Shown here: in pieces, positions 35,184 through 43,257 of the stretch
How the letters are laid out: every line of letters starts with the position of its first letter
Numbering within the stretch: the stretch's first letter is position 1
Assembly: GCA_020847735.1 (NCBI GenBank)
Contig: JADLBL010000001.1
Location: 248,001-312,000, forward strand
DNA: 64,000 nucleotides
Direction: 5' to 3'
DNA from: Candidatus Eisenbacteria bacterium
GTDB taxonomy: Bacteria; Eisenbacteria; RBG-16-71-46
Notes under the pieces: model-generated
What the model was told of the DNA's origin: nothing
The model's input: the letters and a program-made list of their open reading frames with translations, nothing else
Database searches by the model: none
Made by a program: the position numbers and the translations under genes

Positions 35184-36830
35184 TCAGTTCCAGACCTGGC
35201 AGTAGCAGGTGCTCTCGAGCGAGACGTCCGCCCGCTTCCAGGCCTTGCGGAAGCGGGCCTGCACGGCGTCCGCCTCGGCGAGCTTTTCCTGGGCGCGCAG
35301 CGAGCGCGAAAGCCCCCACAGCGCCCAGCCGTTCTCCGGATTCTTCACCAGGTCGGCCCGATAAACGGCTTCCGCCTCAGGCCAGCGCCTGGCGCGCACG
35401 AGCACCGCACCGAGCGCATGGCGCACCGGCAGCAGCCAGTCCGGCGATTCGTCGTAGCGCAGCGAGTCCTCGATGCGCACCCCTTCGCCGAGCTCGCGCA
35501 CCGCCGTCTCGACGTCGCCCCTGCGGTTCGCGATCTCGCCGGCGAGCTGGTGATCGGCGATGGACAGCACGAGCCGACCCGGGTTGTTGCCGACGATCAT
35601 CTCCTCGCTCACCCCGCCCATCGCGTCACGAAACGCCGACTGCTCGCGCCCGGCGTCCTCCAGGTTGCCGAGCGCGGCGTACGCGGTGCCCCGGGCGAAA
35701 CGCCGGAAGGCGCGGGTGATCGGCAGGTAGTCGGGACCTTCCGGAATCGCGAGAAGCTCGTCCCAGCGTCCGAAGCGCATGAGCGTTTCCAGCTCGATCG
35801 TCATGAAGCCGTCGGCGAAGAACGACGACTCACGCACGAAGTCGGGCGGGAGGTTCGCGAGCATCTCGCGTGAAGCCCGCAGCGCCTCGGCGGAGCGGCC
35901 CTCCATCTGCGACGCCCACGACAGGAAGTGGCGGTTGTGGGCCATGTAGACGCTGTAGAAGCCCTGCCGGGGCGAGAGCGCCCGGTAGCGCCGGTCCACC
36001 GCGATCGCGCGCTCGTTGGCCGCCGCAGCGTCGGCCCAGCGCCCGACGCGGCTGTAGATGTGCGCCGGCATGTGCACCATGTGCCCGGCGGCCGGCACGA
36101 GCGTCCGCAGGCGGTTCGCGGCGGCCAGCGCGCGCTCGGGGTGGGGCGAGGCCTCCACGGCGTGCACCCACAGATGATTCGCGAGCGGATGGTCCGGCGC
36201 CTGCTTCAGCACCTGTTCGAGGGTGGCGAGGATCTCGTCGGTGCCGGGCTGCGGCGAGCCGTCCGCCTGCCAGAGGTCCCAGGGACGCAGGTCCATGAGC
36301 GCCTCGGCGAACAGGGCTCCCGCGTCCGCATCCGCGGGGTGGCGCTTCCACACGTCGCGCATCGCGTCCGCATACGCCTGGTCGAGCCCGTGGCGGTCGG
36401 ACGGCGGTGCTTCCGCGTAGCGCGCGGCGAGCGCCGAGATCAGCGCCTGCTCGACCGGCGAGGCGCTCGCGACCGAGGCCTTGGCCCGGGCGATCGCCTT
36501 CCAGGCCGCCTGAGACTGTTCGGGCGACATGGCGGGATTGTTGATGTGGGGTCCGTTCGCGAGCGCCACACCCCACCAGGCCATCGCACAGCCCGTGTCG
36601 AGCCGCGCCGCCTCGGTGAAGGAGCGGATCGCTTCGTCGTGGTTGAACGACATCACCCACACGAGGCCCTGGTCGAACCAGCGCTGAGCCTCGCGCGACG
36701 AGGTCGAGACGGTCCGATGATGGCGGCCCATGCCGTCGAACAGGCGGGCGGCGCCGCAGTCCGGCGCGAGGGAGGCGAGGAACAGCGAAGCGAGAAGGAG
36801 GGGCGACGACAGGCGGTGCGGCCGCAACAT
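35184..36830 (-). CDS. Exported tetratricopeptide-repeat protein
   Basis: A 548-residue exported protein with a signal peptide (about 1-25; MLRPHRLSSPLLLASLFLAS). The rest is helical with TPR-like repeats, for example WFDQGLVWVMSFNHDEAIRSFTEAARLDTGCAMAW split over two helices, and several later pairs up to about residue 535. The motif GHMVHMPAHIYSRVGRW is typical of a widespread family of TPR proteins in soil bacteria whose function is unknown. The ATG at 36830 has AAAGGAG seven bases upstream. A TAGAGT -10-like box lies about 120 bases before the start. Probably a periplasmic scaffold. Confidence 0.82.
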   Translation of the reverse strand: MLRPHRLSSPLLLASLFLASLAPDCGAARLFDGMGRHHRTVSTSSREAQRWFDQGLVWVMSFNHDEAIRSFTEAARLDTGCAMAWWGVALANGPHINNPAMSPEQSQAAWKAIARAKASVASASPVEQALISALAARYAEAPPSDRHGLDQAYADAMRDVWKRHPADADAGALFAEALMDLRPWDLWQADGSPQPGTDEILATLEQVLKQAPDHPLANHLWVHAVEASPHPERALAAANRLRTLVPAAGHMVHMPAHIYSRVGRWADAAAANERAIAVDRRYRALSPRQGFYSVYMAHNRHFLSWASQMEGRSAEALRASREMLANLPPDFVRESSFFADGFMTIELETLMRFGRWDELLAIPEGPDYLPITRAFRRFARGTAYAALGNLEDAGREQSAFRDAMGGVSEEMIVGNNPGRLVLSIADHQLAGEIANRRGDVETAVRELGEGVRIEDSLRYDESPDWLLPVRHALGAVLVRARRWPEAEAVYRADLVKNPENGWALWGLSRSLRAQEKLAEADAVQARFRKAWKRADVSLESTCYCQVWN

Positions 36831-37232
36831 GCGGAGGCTCCTTTCGTGGACGGAAACCGGATCGCGCGCCCGTGAGCGGGAGCGCGACCGCGCGGGCGTC
36901 GTGCCTCTCCGAAGCCATGGTGGGGGTCGGCCCGGGTCCCGAGGCCGGCACTCTATCGGGCCGGCCGGCCGGCCACCATCCTTTCCCGGTCGGGCCCGCC
37001 CGCGCGACATCGAGACCCGGCTCGAGCGAGGCTCGCCACGGCCTCCCCGTTCAGCCGCCCGCGCCGCCGCGTTCGTCACTCTTCACCGTGCGGCCGCCGG
37101 GGTCCGCTCTGCCGTTGCGGTATACATCGGCGCGTCGCGCCGCACGGCGGGCCGTCCCGACCGCGGCGGCCCACGGTGGTTCTCCGGGGCGTTCCGGACG
37201 AGCCCGCGCGTTCCCCCCTCGCAGGAGAGGTC
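36831..37232. other. Divergent intergenic region upstream of the TPR and tricorn genes
   Basis: A 402-base stretch with no gene that I can support. It holds TAGAGT (36955-36950, minus) as a -10 candidate for the TPR gene, a self-complementary run of four GGCC units at 36959-36974 just upstream of it, and TATACA (37121-37126, plus) as a -10 candidate for the tricorn gene. Confidence 0.5.
36959..36974. repeat. Four tandem GGCC units
   Basis: A 16-base, fully self-complementary (GGCC)4 run. It falls in the spacer and -35 zone of the candidate TPR-gene promoter. Confidence 0.8.
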
Positions 37233-40200
37233 ATGTCGAAGTTCGCACGAAGCATCGTCCGGGCGGCGGGCGTCGTGATGGCGCTCGCGCTCGTGGTCCC
37301 CGCTCCGGCCGTCGCGGTCGAACGCGGTCTGTGGATGCGCTACCCCTCGATCTCGCCGGACGGACACAGCATCGCCTTCAGCTACAAGGGCAACCTGTGG
37401 AAGGTCGCCGCCACCGGCGGCATCGCGACGGCGCTCACGGTCGGGGCCTCCCACAACACCATGCCCGTGTGGTCGCCGGACGGCTCGAAGATCGCCTTCG
37501 CCTCCGACCGCGACGGCAACTTCGACGTGTTCGTGATGCCGTCCGAAGGCGGGGAAGCCACGCGCCTGACGTTCCACTCCAGCGACGAGACCCCGACCAG
37601 CTTCGCCCCGGACGGCCGTTCCGTGCTGTTCACGGCCTCGGTGCTCGACGCCGCCTCCAACGCGCAGTTCCCGAGCCCGGCCCAGCCGGAGCTCTACCGC
37701 GTCGGCCTGGACGGCGGCATGCCCGTGCAGGTGCTGACGACGCCCGCTCTCTACGCAGCCTTCGATCGCACCGGCAGGCGGCTCGCCTACTCCGACCAGC
37801 GCGGCTTCGAGATGGAATGGCGAAAGCACGACCATTCCGCCTTCGCGCGCGACGTCTGGCTGTGGGACGTGGCGGCCAACCGCCACACGCGCCTGACCGA
37901 GTTCGGCAACGACAATCGCCAGCCCGTCTGGGGCCCGGACGGCAACTCGCTGTTCTTCCTTTCCGAGCGCAGCGGCTCCTTCAACGTCTGGAAGCTCGAT
38001 CTGGCGAACCCGAAGACGCCGGTCCAGGTCACTTCACACCGCACGCATCCCGTGCGCTTCCTGTCGGCGTCGAACGGCGGCGACCTGTGCTACGCGTTCG
38101 ACGGCGAGTTGTGGGTGCGGCCGGCCGCGACCGGCGAACCGCGCAAGCTCGAGGTGCTGATCGCGGCCGACCGCCGGGATCGCGAAACCGCCTCCGTGGA
38201 CGTGACGGCGCAGATCAGCGAGTTCGAGGTGTCGCCGGACGGCGGCGAAATCGCGTTCATCGCCCGTGGCGAGGTGTTCGTCGCCTCGACCGAACATGGC
38301 ACCACGCGCCGGATCACGAACACACCCGAGCAGGAGCGCTCGGTCAGTTTCTCTCCCGACGGCCGCAGCCTGATCTACGCCTCGGAGCGCGGCTCGAGCT
38401 GGAAGCTTTACCGCACCGATCTCACCGACAAGGACGAACCCAACTTCTTCAACGCGACCGCCTTCAAGGAGACCCCGGTACTCGAGGCCGAGACCGAGGC
38501 GTTCCAGCCGCGCTTCTCCCCGGACGGGCAGGAGGTCGCCTACCTGGAGGAGCGCACGACGCTCAAGGTGCTCAACCTGAAGACGCGCGCCATCCGCACG
38601 ATCCTCCCGGGCGACATGAACTACTCGTACATCGACGGCGACCAGTGGTTCGAATGGTCGCCCGACGGAAAGTGGTTCGCCGTCAACTTCCTCAGCCCGA
38701 CGCGCTGGTCGAGTGAGGTGGGACTGATTCCCTCGTCCGGAACGGGCAAGCTCGTGAACGTGACGCACAGCGGCTACGAGGACGAACAACCGCGATTCGC
38801 GCGCAAAGGTGAAGTGTTGTTCTGGCGCACCGATCGCAACGGGCTTCGCTCGCACGCCAATCAGGGCCGCGAGATGGACGTGTACGCCGCCTTCCTGACG
38901 ACCCGGGCCTGGGACCGGTTCCGGCTCGACGAAGCCGCGTTCGATCAGCTCAAGGCGAAGGAGAAGGACCAGGACAAGGGCAAGCCCGCGGTGGCGACGA
39001 GCGCAAAGGGAAAGGCGAGCGCCGAACCGGCGGGGCCGAAGGCGGCCGAGCCGGTGGCGATCGAGTTCGGCAACCTCGACGACCGGATCGTGCGGCTGTC
39101 GCTCAACTCGGCCAGCCTCGGGGGCGCCGCGCTGTCGCCGGATGGCGAGAAGCTCTACTACCTCGCGCGCTTCGAGAAGGGATTCGACCTGTGGCGGTAC
39201 ACCCCGCGCGAGAAGGAGGCCAAGCTCGTCGCCAAGCTCGGTGCCGACGACGCGGCGTTCGAGCTCGACAAGGACGGCAAGAAGGCCTTCGTGCTCGCGA
39301 ACGGGCGACTCTCGACGGTGGACCTGGAATCCGGCAAGAGCACGCCGGTCGCCGCCTCGGCGCGCATGGATCTCGACGCCTCGGCCGAACGCGCCTACAT
39401 GTTCGAGCATGTCTGGCGCCAGACGCTGAAGAAGTTCCACGACCCGGCCATGCACGGGGTGGACTGGGTCGCGATGAAGCGGACCTACGCCCGGTTCCTG
39501 CCGGCGATCGACAACAGCCGCGACTTCGCGGACCTGATCTCCGAGATGCAGGGCGAGCTGAACGCCTCGCACAGCGGCGGCCGCTACCGGCCGATGCGCA
39601 CGGACGGCGACCAGACCGCCGCGCTCGGGTTCTTCCCGGACCCGAAGCACGCCGGGGACGGCGTCGGGATCCTCGAGGTCCTCGAAGGAGGCCCGCTGCA
39701 GCAGTCGGGCTCGCGGATCGCCGCCGGCGTCGTCCTCGAGGCGATCGACGGCGCCCCCATTCCCGCGGGCTCGAACTGGTACCGCCTGCTGAATCGCAAG
39801 GCCGACACGCGCGTGCGACTGGCGCTGAGGGACCCCCGCAGCGGCGCGCGCTGGGACGAGACCGTGACGCCGATCAGCTGGGGCGCGCAGTCCCGGTTGC
39901 TGTACCTGCGCTGGCTCAAGCAGCGCCGGGAACTCGTCGAGCGGTTGTCGGGCGGCCGGCTCGGCTACGCGCACATCCGCGGCATGAACGACGGCGCCTA
40001 CCGCGAGATGTACGAGGAGGTCTTCGGCAGGTCGGCGGACAAGGAAGCCATCGTGCTCGACACGCGCTTCAATGGCGGCGGCAATCTCGTCGAAGCGCTG
40101 ACGGTCTTCCTGAGCGGCAAGGAGTACGCGCGCAACGCCCCGCGCGGAAGGCAGATCGGGAGCGAGCCGTCGAACCGCTGGACCAAACCCTCCATCGTGG

Positions 40201-40514
40201 TGATGAGCGAGGGCAACTACTCCGACGCTCACTGCTTCCCGATGGCCTACACGCAGCTCGGACTCGGCCAGACGGTCGGCATGCCGGTGCCTGGCACGTG
40301 CACGTCCGTCTGGTGGGAGCGGCTGCAGAATCGCGACCTGGTCTTCGGCATTCCCGAGGTCTCGCTCATCGACATGGCCGGGGACGTCATGGAGAACAAG
40401 CAGCTCGAGCCGGACTACGAGGTCGAGCCGGACCCGGCGCTGTGGGCCGCCGGACGCGACCAGCAGCTCGAGAAGGCCGTCGAGGTGCTGCTCGCGAAAC
40501 TGCCGAAGAAGTGA
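37233..40514 (+). CDS. Exported tricorn-type protease (S41 family)
   Basis: A 1,093-residue protein with an N-terminal signal peptide (about 1-29). Residues about 30-680 form two beta-propellers (repeats with SPDGxxIAF, WSPDGSKIAF, FSPDGRSLIY). A PDZ-like domain follows (about 790-885; GVGILEVLEGGPLQQSG). The S41 catalytic domain (about 890-1080) has VLDTRFNGGGNLVE and the nucleophile region EGNYSDAHCF. Archaeal tricorn trims peptides leaving the proteasome in the cytoplasm; this homologue is exported, so it more likely digests peptides outside the cytoplasm. ATG 37233 has GGAGAGG in front. Confidence 0.92.
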   Translation: MSKFARSIVRAAGVVMALALVVPAPAVAVERGLWMRYPSISPDGHSIAFSYKGNLWKVAATGGIATALTVGASHNTMPVWSPDGSKIAFASDRDGNFDVFVMPSEGGEATRLTFHSSDETPTSFAPDGRSVLFTASVLDAASNAQFPSPAQPELYRVGLDGGMPVQVLTTPALYAAFDRTGRRLAYSDQRGFEMEWRKHDHSAFARDVWLWDVAANRHTRLTEFGNDNRQPVWGPDGNSLFFLSERSGSFNVWKLDLANPKTPVQVTSHRTHPVRFLSASNGGDLCYAFDGELWVRPAATGEPRKLEVLIAADRRDRETASVDVTAQISEFEVSPDGGEIAFIARGEVFVASTEHGTTRRITNTPEQERSVSFSPDGRSLIYASERGSSWKLYRTDLTDKDEPNFFNATAFKETPVLEAETEAFQPRFSPDGQEVAYLEERTTLKVLNLKTRAIRTILPGDMNYSYIDGDQWFEWSPDGKWFAVNFLSPTRWSSEVGLIPSSGTGKLVNVTHSGYEDEQPRFARKGEVLFWRTDRNGLRSHANQGREMDVYAAFLTTRAWDRFRLDEAAFDQLKAKEKDQDKGKPAVATSAKGKASAEPAGPKAAEPVAIEFGNLDDRIVRLSLNSASLGGAALSPDGEKLYYLARFEKGFDLWRYTPREKEAKLVAKLGADDAAFELDKDGKKAFVLANGRLSTVDLESGKSTPVAASARMDLDASAERAYMFEHVWRQTLKKFHDPAMHGVDWVAMKRTYARFLPAIDNSRDFADLISEMQGELNASHSGGRYRPMRTDGDQTAALGFFPDPKHAGDGVGILEVLEGGPLQQSGSRIAAGVVLEAIDGAPIPAGSNWYRLLNRKADTRVRLALRDPRSGARWDETVTPISWGAQSRLLYLRWLKQRRELVERLSGGRLGYAHIRGMNDGAYREMYEEVFGRSADKEAIVLDTRFNGGGNLVEALTVFLSGKEYARNAPRGRQIGSEPSNRWTKPSIVVMSEGNYSDAHCFPMAYTQLGLGQTVGMPVPGTCTSVWWERLQNRDLVFGIPEVSLIDMAGDVMENKQLEPDYEVEPDPALWAAGRDQQLEKAVEVLLAKLPKK

Positions 40515-40520
40515 CGCGGA

Positions 40521-40546
40521 CGGGCGGGCCCGTGCGGGCCCACCCG
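40521..40546. terminator. Hairpin between convergent tricorn and CBS genes
   Basis: Arms 40521-40531 and 40536-40546 pair over 11 positions with one mismatch around a GTGC loop, between two convergent stops. Confidence 0.55.
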
Positions 40547-40550
40547 ATCC

Positions 40551-40985
40551 TCACAACCGGCCGCTGATGTAGTCCGTCAGGTAGCGGACCTCGACCTCGC
40601 GCTCGGCCGACAGGTGCTTGACCACGTCGCCGATCGAGACCACGCCGACCAGCCGGCCGTCGTCCACGACGGGCAGGTGCCGGAAGCGCTGCCGCGTCAT
40701 GATCGCCATGCAGTCCGCGATGGGGCGCGACGGCTCGACGCACACGATGCGCGACGTCATGACGTCGCCGACGCGCGTCGCGCGCGGGTCGAGGTCCTGC
40801 AGCAGGACGCGCCTGAGGTAGTCCCGCTCGGTGAAGATGCCGACGATCGCGTCGCCCTCGGTGACGAGCAACGAGCCGATGCCCTGGGCCAGCATCTCGG
40901 CGATCGCGGCGTAGGCGGTGGTTTCCGGACTCGTGCGGCGCACGTGGCCGCCCTTCGAGGCGAGAATCTCGGCGACTCGGGCCAT
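40551..40985 (-). CDS. Protein of two CBS domains
   Basis: A 144-residue cytoplasmic protein made only of a CBS pair (Bateman module). The first CBS is about residues 8-65 (GSLLVTEGDAIVGIFTERDYLRR). The second is about 73-130 (RHLPVVDDGRLVGVVSIGDVV). Such stand-alone proteins bind adenosyl ligands such as AMP or NAD and regulate unknown partners. The ATG at 40985 has GAGGAGG close upstream. Single gene. Confidence 0.92.
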   Translation of the reverse strand: MARVAEILASKGGHVRRTSPETTAYAAIAEMLAQGIGSLLVTEGDAIVGIFTERDYLRRVLLQDLDPRATRVGDVMTSRIVCVEPSRPIADCMAIMTRQRFRHLPVVDDGRLVGVVSIGDVVKHLSAEREVEVRYLTDYISGRL

Positions 40986-41162
40986 GGCTGCCTCCTCAGG
41001 TGGGGAAGGATTCCCGGGGGCTCGCATCGCGGGCGCCCGCGCACCCGCATGGCTCCATGGTGATCCCGCGGGGGCGGCCCGATCAACCGGAACTTCACGC
41101 CGCGAGGGCCGGTGAGGCATCCTGCCCCGGTCGCCGGACCTGGCCGGCGAAAGGAGGGTGCG

Positions 41163-42020
41163 ATGCGCTGGAAGGGACGCGAGCAGAGCGGAAACGTCGA
41201 CGACCGCCGTGGCGCCCGCCCGGGCGGGCTGATCGTGGGCGGGGGGCTGGGGACGGTCGTGCTGGTCGTGGCGTTCCTGCTGCTCGGCGGGGACCCGAGG
41301 CAGCTGCTGCAGCTCGCCGGGCAGTCGCAGGTGACGACCGGCGCGCCCGCGAGCCCGGGAGCGCCGGCGAACGCGCCGGACGAGGGCCGGGAGTTCGTGG
41401 CGGTCGTGCTCAAGGACACAGAGGACGTCTGGGGGGACCTGTTCCGGCAGGCCGGAAGGACGTATGAGCCGCCGACGCTCGTCCTGTTCAGGGACCAGGT
41501 CGAATCGGGGTGCGGCGTCGCGGGATCCTCGACCGGGCCGTTCTACTGCCCCGCGGACCGGCGCGTCTACGTGGATCTCGCCTTCTACGACGAGCTGCGC
41601 GACCGTTTCGGCGCCCCCGGCGATTTCGCGCAGGCCTACGTCGTCGCCCACGAGGTGGGTCACCACGTTCAGAACCTGCTCGGCATCTCGGAACGGGTTG
41701 CCGGGGCGCGCGGCCGTGTCTCGCAGGAGGAGTTCAACCGCCTGTCGGTCCGGCTTGAACTGCAGGCGGACTTCTTCGCAGGCGTCTGGGCGCATCACGC
41801 CGAGCGGGCGAAGCAGATCCTCGAAGCCGGCGACCTCGAGGAGGCGTTGAACGCGGCCAGCGCGATCGGCGACGACCGGCTGCAGCGTCAGGCGACCGGC
41901 ACCGTGACCCCCGACTCGTTCACGCACGGCACTTCCGCCCAGCGCGCGCGCTGGTTCCGCAAGGGTTTTGAGACGGGAGATCTGTCGCAGGGCGACACAT
42001 TCTCCGCCGCAACGCTCTGA
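41163..42020 (+). CDS. YpfJ-type neutral zinc metallopeptidase, membrane-anchored
   Basis: A 285-residue protein of the YpfJ/neutral zinc metallopeptidase family. A short cytoplasmic start (MRWKGREQSGNVDDRR) is followed by one membrane segment (about 20-42). The catalytic domain has the zinc motif HEVGHH in VVAHEVGHHVQNLLG and the LELQADFFAGVWAHH segment that supplies the third ligand. The C-terminal TSAQRARWFRKGFETGD is conserved in the family. ATG 41163 has AAAGGAGG upstream; an earlier in-frame start (41112) lacks one. The physiological substrate is unknown. Confidence 0.93.
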   Translation: MRWKGREQSGNVDDRRGARPGGLIVGGGLGTVVLVVAFLLLGGDPRQLLQLAGQSQVTTGAPASPGAPANAPDEGREFVAVVLKDTEDVWGDLFRQAGRTYEPPTLVLFRDQVESGCGVAGSSTGPFYCPADRRVYVDLAFYDELRDRFGAPGDFAQAYVVAHEVGHHVQNLLGISERVAGARGRVSQEEFNRLSVRLELQADFFAGVWAHHAERAKQILEAGDLEEALNAASAIGDDRLQRQATGTVTPDSFTHGTSAQRARWFRKGFETGDLSQGDTFSAATL

Positions 42021-42034
42021 CGGGCGGGCGCGGT

Positions 42035-42063
42035 TTGCTCCCGGTCTGCCCCCGGACTAGGGT
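42035..42063 (+). promoter_or_regulatory. Promoter of the cupin gene
   Basis: TTGCTC (42035-42040), a 17-base spacer and TAGGGT (42058-42063). The leader would be about 42 bases. Confidence 0.5.
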
Positions 42064-42111
42064 GGCGGCGTGGCCGGGCGCGAACCGCACCGGCGCGACA
42101 AGGAGAAGACG

Positions 42112-42543
42112 ATGTCGGACAAACCCGGTGAGGCGGGCCGGCTTCAGCCCCAGGTCAGCCTCAGTGCGACTCGGCCGTCCCGCCCGCTGGCGGACCCCGT
42201 GCTCCAATTCGATTTCGCCGAGGAGGCGGCGCGCCTGCGGCGCGAAGGACCATGGGTTCAGCACGGCCGCAACGCGGTGACGCTGGTCAAGCATCCCGAC
42301 CTGCGCGTCGTCTTCATGGTGATGAAGGCCGGGACGAACCTGCGCGAACACCACACCAGCGGGCGCATCTCGGTGCAGACGGTGACCGGGGCCGTGCGCG
42401 TGAAGCTCGCGGACCGGCTCGTGGAGCTGCCCGCGGGCCACCTGCTCGCCCTCGATCACGACCTGCCCCACGACGTGGAGGCCGTCGAGGAGAGCACGGT
42501 GCTCCTCACGATCGCCTGGCCGAAGGACGCCGGCGGAAGCTGA
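42112..42543 (+). CDS. Cupin-domain protein
   Basis: A 143-residue cytoplasmic protein with a single cupin barrel (about 65-138): a metal-site-like LREHHTSGRISVQTVTG, the GAVRVKLAD strand and LALDHDLPHDVEAVEES, which supplies the second motif. Such small cupins often sense or bind metals or oxidised ligands; the substrate is unknown. ATG 42112 has AAGGAG upstream. The gene is short, with its own promoter, and convergent with the PPTase gene. Confidence 0.85.
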   Translation: MSDKPGEAGRLQPQVSLSATRPSRPLADPVLQFDFAEEAARLRREGPWVQHGRNAVTLVKHPDLRVVFMVMKAGTNLREHHTSGRISVQTVTGAVRVKLADRLVELPAGHLLALDHDLPHDVEAVEESTVLLTIAWPKDAGGS

Positions 42544-42573
42544 CGGAGCACGAGTGAAACCGCGCCTTTCGCC

Positions 42574-43257
42574 TCAGCGGGGGAGCGGGCTCCTCGCGCG
42601 CACGCGTGCGAGCGTCCACGATTCGCCCTCCGACGCCACCGCGGCCGCGCAGCCTTCGATGCCGGCGAGGTCGCGCACCGAGTAGCTCGCGCCGTCGCCG
42701 GCATCCGCGGCCGTCGCGATTCCCCGCCCGCACGCCTTGGCCAGGGCCTCGCGGCGAACCCAGGCGCGGAAGAACGCCTCGCGCCGGCGCGCGCCGGCGA
42801 GCAATGCCAGTTGCGCGCGCACCGCCGCTCCGAGCACGAGTCCCGCAACGGCGGGCTCGTCCACGTCGCCCCGCACCCGTTCGACGTCCACACCCACGTT
42901 TCGCCCCGGCCGGAGTGCGATGAGCGCGACGCCATCGGTGTGCGACAGGCTGAAGCGCAGGTCCAGACCGTGGCCCGGGGCGAGTCGCGGACGCCCTGCC
43001 GCATCCACACCGAACGTCAGGGCGCGCGGCTCGACCCCGAGAGATTGACCGAGAACGGCGCGCAGCGCCGCACGGGCCGCCGCCCACGAGGCGGCCCCGT
43101 GGCGCAGGCGCTTCGCGTGCGCTCGCTCCGCCGCGTCGAGGAACGGGTGCGTCAGGTCGCCGCCCTTCCCGTCCGCCGTGAGCGCGACCCGCCAGACCTC
43201 CACGCGATCGCACGCGGCGGCGGCCGGCGCGGGCGAATCGAGCATGCGCGTGCTCAT
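42574..43257 (-). CDS. Sfp-type 4'-phosphopantetheinyl transferase
   Basis: A 227-residue protein that attaches the phosphopantetheine arm of CoA to carrier domains. Family motifs are FSLSHTDGVALIAL, the Mg-binding GVDVERV and FFRAWVRREALAKACG (the usual W-KEA-K motif, here WVRREALAK). Length is normal for the Sfp/Gsp type. It overlaps the end of the peptide-synthetase gene by four bases (ATGA), which strongly suggests that the carrier domain of that protein is its substrate. Confidence 0.92.
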   Translation of the reverse strand: MSTRMLDSPAPAAAACDRVEVWRVALTADGKGGDLTHPFLDAAERAHAKRLRHGAASWAAARAALRAVLGQSLGVEPRALTFGVDAAGRPRLAPGHGLDLRFSLSHTDGVALIALRPGRNVGVDVERVRGDVDEPAVAGLVLGAAVRAQLALLAGARRREAFFRAWVRREALAKACGRGIATAADAGDGASYSVRDLAGIEGCAAAVASEGESWTLARVRARSPLPR

